Shown: piece after piece, positions 5,217 to 7,265 of the stretch
Position numbering within the stretch: the stretch's first letter is position 1
Layout: every line of letters begins with the position of its first letter
Assembly: GCA_937995495.1 (NCBI GenBank)
Contig: CALKKA010000017.1
Coordinates: forward strand, 1-7,265
Origin: an uncultured Phycisphaerae bacterium
Lineage (GTDB): Bacteria > Planctomycetota > Phycisphaerae > Sedimentisphaerales > Anaerohalosphaeraceae
DNA length: 7,265 nucleotides
Reading direction: 5' to 3'
Position numbers and translations under genes: made by a program
The notes under the pieces: model-generated
What the model was told of the DNA's origin: nothing
What the model saw: only the letters and a program-made list of their open reading frames with translations
The model's database searches: none

Positions 5217-6758
5217 TCAGGGGGGGTGCAGGCGGGAATCAGACAGGTCAAGTCGGTACATGATCTGGTTGTAATTGTACCACGGCGTTGCAACGTCCGC
5301 TGCAGAAAATGCTTGGGTGTACGTGCCCTCGAAATAAATGTTCTGCCCATTTCTTTGATCAAAAAATACATGCTGAGTCGGATTGTAAAATGAATACTTC
5401 TCATGTGTGACAATCTTGCAGGCCCATCGCCACGGACCTTCCGGGGCGTCGGCTTCGGCATACCAGATCTCACCCAGATTCGAAGCCCCTTCAACCTGAC
5501 CGACGATCATGATCCATCGCCTACGAAATGCATTCCAGTGAACCGATCCGCCTTGGGCATAAACGGGCTGCTTTGTTTCAATGTCATGAAGATCCAGCCA
5601 CGCCTGCTCCGGTTTCATTGTTCCATCCGCGATTAAGTCGCGGTGCTCTCGAACATCAATCACCGCCGTATTTTGTTTCCACCCCCATCTCAATGCTCCA
5701 TCCTCTGCGCGATCAAAGTCGGGGGCCTGCCGGTCATAGCGACTGCCTTCTTTTAGACAAGTAAACGCTTCATAGCTCGAAAGCTCAGTTACATGCTTCC
5801 AATCTGCCTTAACGCGAAGCAGCGGATACGGCGACAATCCAAAATATAAATAATCTTCATTGTTCACAGACACCCTGAACGGATGACCACCAGGTTCCAG
5901 TTTTGCCTCCAACGGAAACTCAATCAGCTTGATAAAAATCTCTTCCTCATCATCAAATACGATCAATCCATGTTCCACTCGCTTATCCAGACCAGCCATG
6001 CATTTATAATGCGCCAGCAGTCGTGTATTCCCCTGCTCATCTTCTAATGTCATTAACGCATCGATCCATATCATGGCATCCGTCCTAAGCGACACCATCG
6101 GTTTGCTGAATCCTTCGTTGTCGACAAAATAGGTCAAGTCAACACCTACGCCGGGGTCCAGGCCTCCATATTGCGGCAGTTGAGAGGTTGCCCCTGCTGT
6201 CCCAAAATGTCCCAGTGGATACGACTCACGATTGGTATCACCCCAGAACCAGTAGATTTTACCCTTATAAACCAGCGCCATCACACTATCTTGTCCAAGA
6301 ACCCGACCGTTCAGGACGGGCTTGCTCAAAGGTGACTGCCCCCCAATAAGCATCGTGTCGCGATAGATCCCCTGACCGGTGACCCGGTAGAGTCGTTCGG
6401 CGATATTGTTGCGGGTGAGTTGAATCGTGGTGTTGGCACCCGGTTGGGTACGCAACGTTGCACCCCGGTAGCCAAACCCGTCAGCCGGGACCTCATAACC
6501 GTGGCTTTGGATGTGAAAAAAAACATCACGATTCATCAAACCCGGTTCATAAAAAGCGATGACGCCGTTGCTGTCGGTATAATAGCGGATATCATTGACT
6601 GTTTTCAGCTCGACAAGGGGAACCCCCCTGCCGGTCTGTGCATCAATCACCTTGACTGAAAAATACTCCATGGGACGAGTTGCATCCCTGCAACTGGAAA
6701 ACAATACCGCCCCAATGAAAATGATCGCCCAGTAAATTAATTTGGCTTTACGCGTCAT
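5217..6758 (-). CDS. Predicted lipoprotein of unknown function with regulatory-like and probable propeller domains
   Basis: The 513-residue protein begins with a lipoprotein signal: MTRKAK, a hydrophobic stretch (about 7-20) and a lipobox-like FSSC with Cys23 as the lipidated residue, so it should be anchored in a membrane outside the cytoplasm. Residues 31-115 (YFSVKVIDAQTGRGVPLVEL, then TDSNGVIAFYEPG) resemble a carboxypeptidase-regulatory-like/CNA-B beta sandwich. From about 120 to the end it is rich in Trp and Tyr with repeated beta-strand patterns, including YKGKIYWFWGDTN (164-176), RRRWIMIVGQ (412-421), EIWYAEADAPEGPWRW (430-445) and NIYFEGTYT (473-481). The FWGDT and GPW patterns recall DUF4185/GH43-like five-bladed propellers, but no catalytic triad is assignable. 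The start at 6758 has GGGA seven bases upstream. An in-frame ATG at 6788 lacks a ribosome site and falls in the predicted -10 box. It converges with aceE. A carbohydrate-related role is only a guess. Confidence 0.85.
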   Translation of the reverse strand: MTRKAKLIYWAIIFIGAVLFSSCRDATRPMEYFSVKVIDAQTGRGVPLVELKTVNDIRYYTDSNGVIAFYEPGLMNRDVFFHIQSHGYEVPADGFGYRGATLRTQPGANTTIQLTRNNIAERLYRVTGQGIYRDTMLIGGQSPLSKPVLNGRVLGQDSVMALVYKGKIYWFWGDTNRESYPLGHFGTAGATSQLPQYGGLDPGVGVDLTYFVDNEGFSKPMVSLRTDAMIWIDALMTLEDEQGNTRLLAHYKCMAGLDKRVEHGLIVFDDEEEIFIKLIEFPLEAKLEPGGHPFRVSVNNEDYLYFGLSPYPLLRVKADWKHVTELSSYEAFTCLKEGSRYDRQAPDFDRAEDGALRWGWKQNTAVIDVREHRDLIADGTMKPEQAWLDLHDIETKQPVYAQGGSVHWNAFRRRWIMIVGQVEGASNLGEIWYAEADAPEGPWRWACKIVTHEKYSFYNPTQHVFFDQRNGQNIYFEGTYTQAFSAADVATPWYNYNQIMYRLDLSDSRLHPP

Positions 6759-6786
6759 TTGGCCATCCCAGATTAAAGCAAATGCC

Positions 6787-6815
6787 ATTGTCTGGTCACG
6801 GAGTTACAATATCAA
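6787..6815 (-). promoter_or_regulatory. Predicted promoter of the lipoprotein gene
   Basis: On the minus strand a -35 box TTGATA (6815-6810) and a -10 box GACAAT (6792-6787) are 17 bases apart, matching consensus at five and four of six positions. The expected start near 6780 gives a leader of about 22 bases that contains GGGA (6769-6766) before the ATG at 6758. It lies in the 98-base gap after the kinase-like gene, so the lipoprotein can be transcribed independently, although read-through from the upstream gene is also possible. Confidence 0.45.
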
Positions 6816-6856
6816 GGGCTTTTTGTCATTGAACCCGCTGTCATCGATTGAAAACG

Positions 6857-7265
6857 CTAAGTATTCTCAGCAAGTTTTTTTAGTATCGCTTCAACACACG
6901 CTTCATGATCCAAGCCCGACAGATCAACGCAAACATCCGCCCATCTCTCATAGAGTGGCGTGCGTTCTTCGTACAAGTCATCCAGTGTTTGACCCGGTTG
7001 GAGTACGACCCCGCGTTTTTTCAGATCTCCTAACCGCTGACACAGTTCGGGCTTTGGTAAATAAAGATAGACGATGATTCCATCGATCTGAAAATGCCGC
7101 ATCGGACAGTCGTAATAGACCACGCTGCCGCCGGTGGCAATAACCGTATTAGACACATCCAGTTTTTGATTATGCCCACATTCGATTTCACAAAAAGAAT
7201 CCATGCCGCGCGTTTCGATCAGACGATGCAGGGGCATCGCTTCGGCCTTCTGGATGATTAAATCC
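6857..7265 (-). CDS. Shikimate-kinase-family P-loop kinase, C-terminal part (cut by window edge)
   Basis: The visible 135 residues are the C-terminal part of a small nucleoside-triphosphate kinase resembling AroK/AroL, which phosphorylate shikimate in aromatic amino acid synthesis. The N-terminal P-loop lies outside the window. The segment opens with DLII, where the family's acidic substrate-binding motif ends, then has IATGGSVVY (about 57-65), the strand GIIVYLYLP, and YEERTPLYERWAD (about 101-113), the family's ERxPLYxxxAD block. Several features deviate from textbook shikimate kinases. The GGG motif is GGS, the FRxxE arginine that contacts shikimate is replaced in SFCEIE, and the lid reads RGVVLQPGQ rather than the usual RPLL. 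It therefore belongs to a divergent subgroup, and the substrate may not be shikimate. The open frame runs through the right edge, and the Met at 7237 is internal. It lies 98 bases upstream of the lipoprotein gene on the same strand. Confidence 0.8.
   Translation of the reverse strand, partial: DLIIQKAEAMPLHRLIETRGMDSFCEIECGHNQKLDVSNTVIATGGSVVYYDCPMRHFQIDGIIVYLYLPKPELCQRLGDLKKRGVVLQPGQTLDDLYEERTPLYERWADVCVDLSGLDHEACVEAILKKLAENT

Noticed and set aside
6759..6788. Longer start of the lipoprotein at 6788
   Set aside because: It would place ten residues before the signal peptide, has no ribosome site and overlaps the predicted -10 box.
7235..7237. ATG as start of the shikimate-kinase-like gene
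   Set aside because: The frame stays open to the window edge and the preceding residues (DLII...) match the family, so this Met is internal and the gene is cut.
1..7265. tRNA, rRNA, CRISPR array, riboswitch, integrase or toxin-antitoxin pair
   Set aside because: I looked for cloverleaf ends, evenly spaced direct repeats, known aptamer patterns and paired small genes on both strands and saw none that I could support.

Overview
The window carries seven protein genes, five complete and two cut by the window edges, packed at ordinary bacterial density with base composition near 50% GC by eye. It suggests a Gram-negative-type bacterium: there is a lipobox-bearing lipoprotein, clear Shine-Dalgarno sites and a homodimeric AceE-type pyruvate dehydrogenase. 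From memory, the lipoprotein and the divergent shikimate-kinase-like protein resemble families seen in Planctomycetota (Phycisphaerae-like), but Desulfobacterota is not excluded. The assignment is an inference from resemblance only.

Left part (1-1017, minus strand): the first 185 codons of bioA (DAPA aminotransferase, biotin synthesis) run off the left edge. Upstream of it is a small stand-alone histidine phosphotransfer (Hpt) protein. bioA has its own promoter-like sequence so close to the ATG that a leaderless mRNA is predicted.

Middle (1018-4982, plus strand): pcm (protein-L-isoaspartate methyltransferase) is divergent from the Hpt gene and preceded by a leader with an inverted repeat and a palindrome that contains the ribosome binding site. 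Next comes a promoter, a 61-residue cysteine-containing small protein, and, 24 bases on, the full 887-residue aceE. The small gene and aceE look like one transcript. No aceF or lpd follows here.

Spacer (4980-5216): a fold-back element of 157 bp with imperfect terminal inverted repeats is flanked by TA dinucleotides and sits exactly on the aceE stop codon. It looks like a MITE inserted at TA. A second short hairpin region follows.

Right part (5217-7265, minus strand): a 513-residue lipoprotein of unknown function, with an N-terminal carboxypeptidase-regulatory-like fold and a tryptophan-rich probable propeller domain, converges on aceE. Upstream of it is the 3' part of a shikimate-kinase-family gene whose visible substrate-binding motifs deviate from true shikimate kinases.

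Most of the window is housekeeping. I do not see a multi-gene novel defence or biosynthetic system. The points worth a second look are the TA-flanked element, the small protein paired with aceE, the divergent kinase, the unknown lipoprotein and two unusual 5' leaders.
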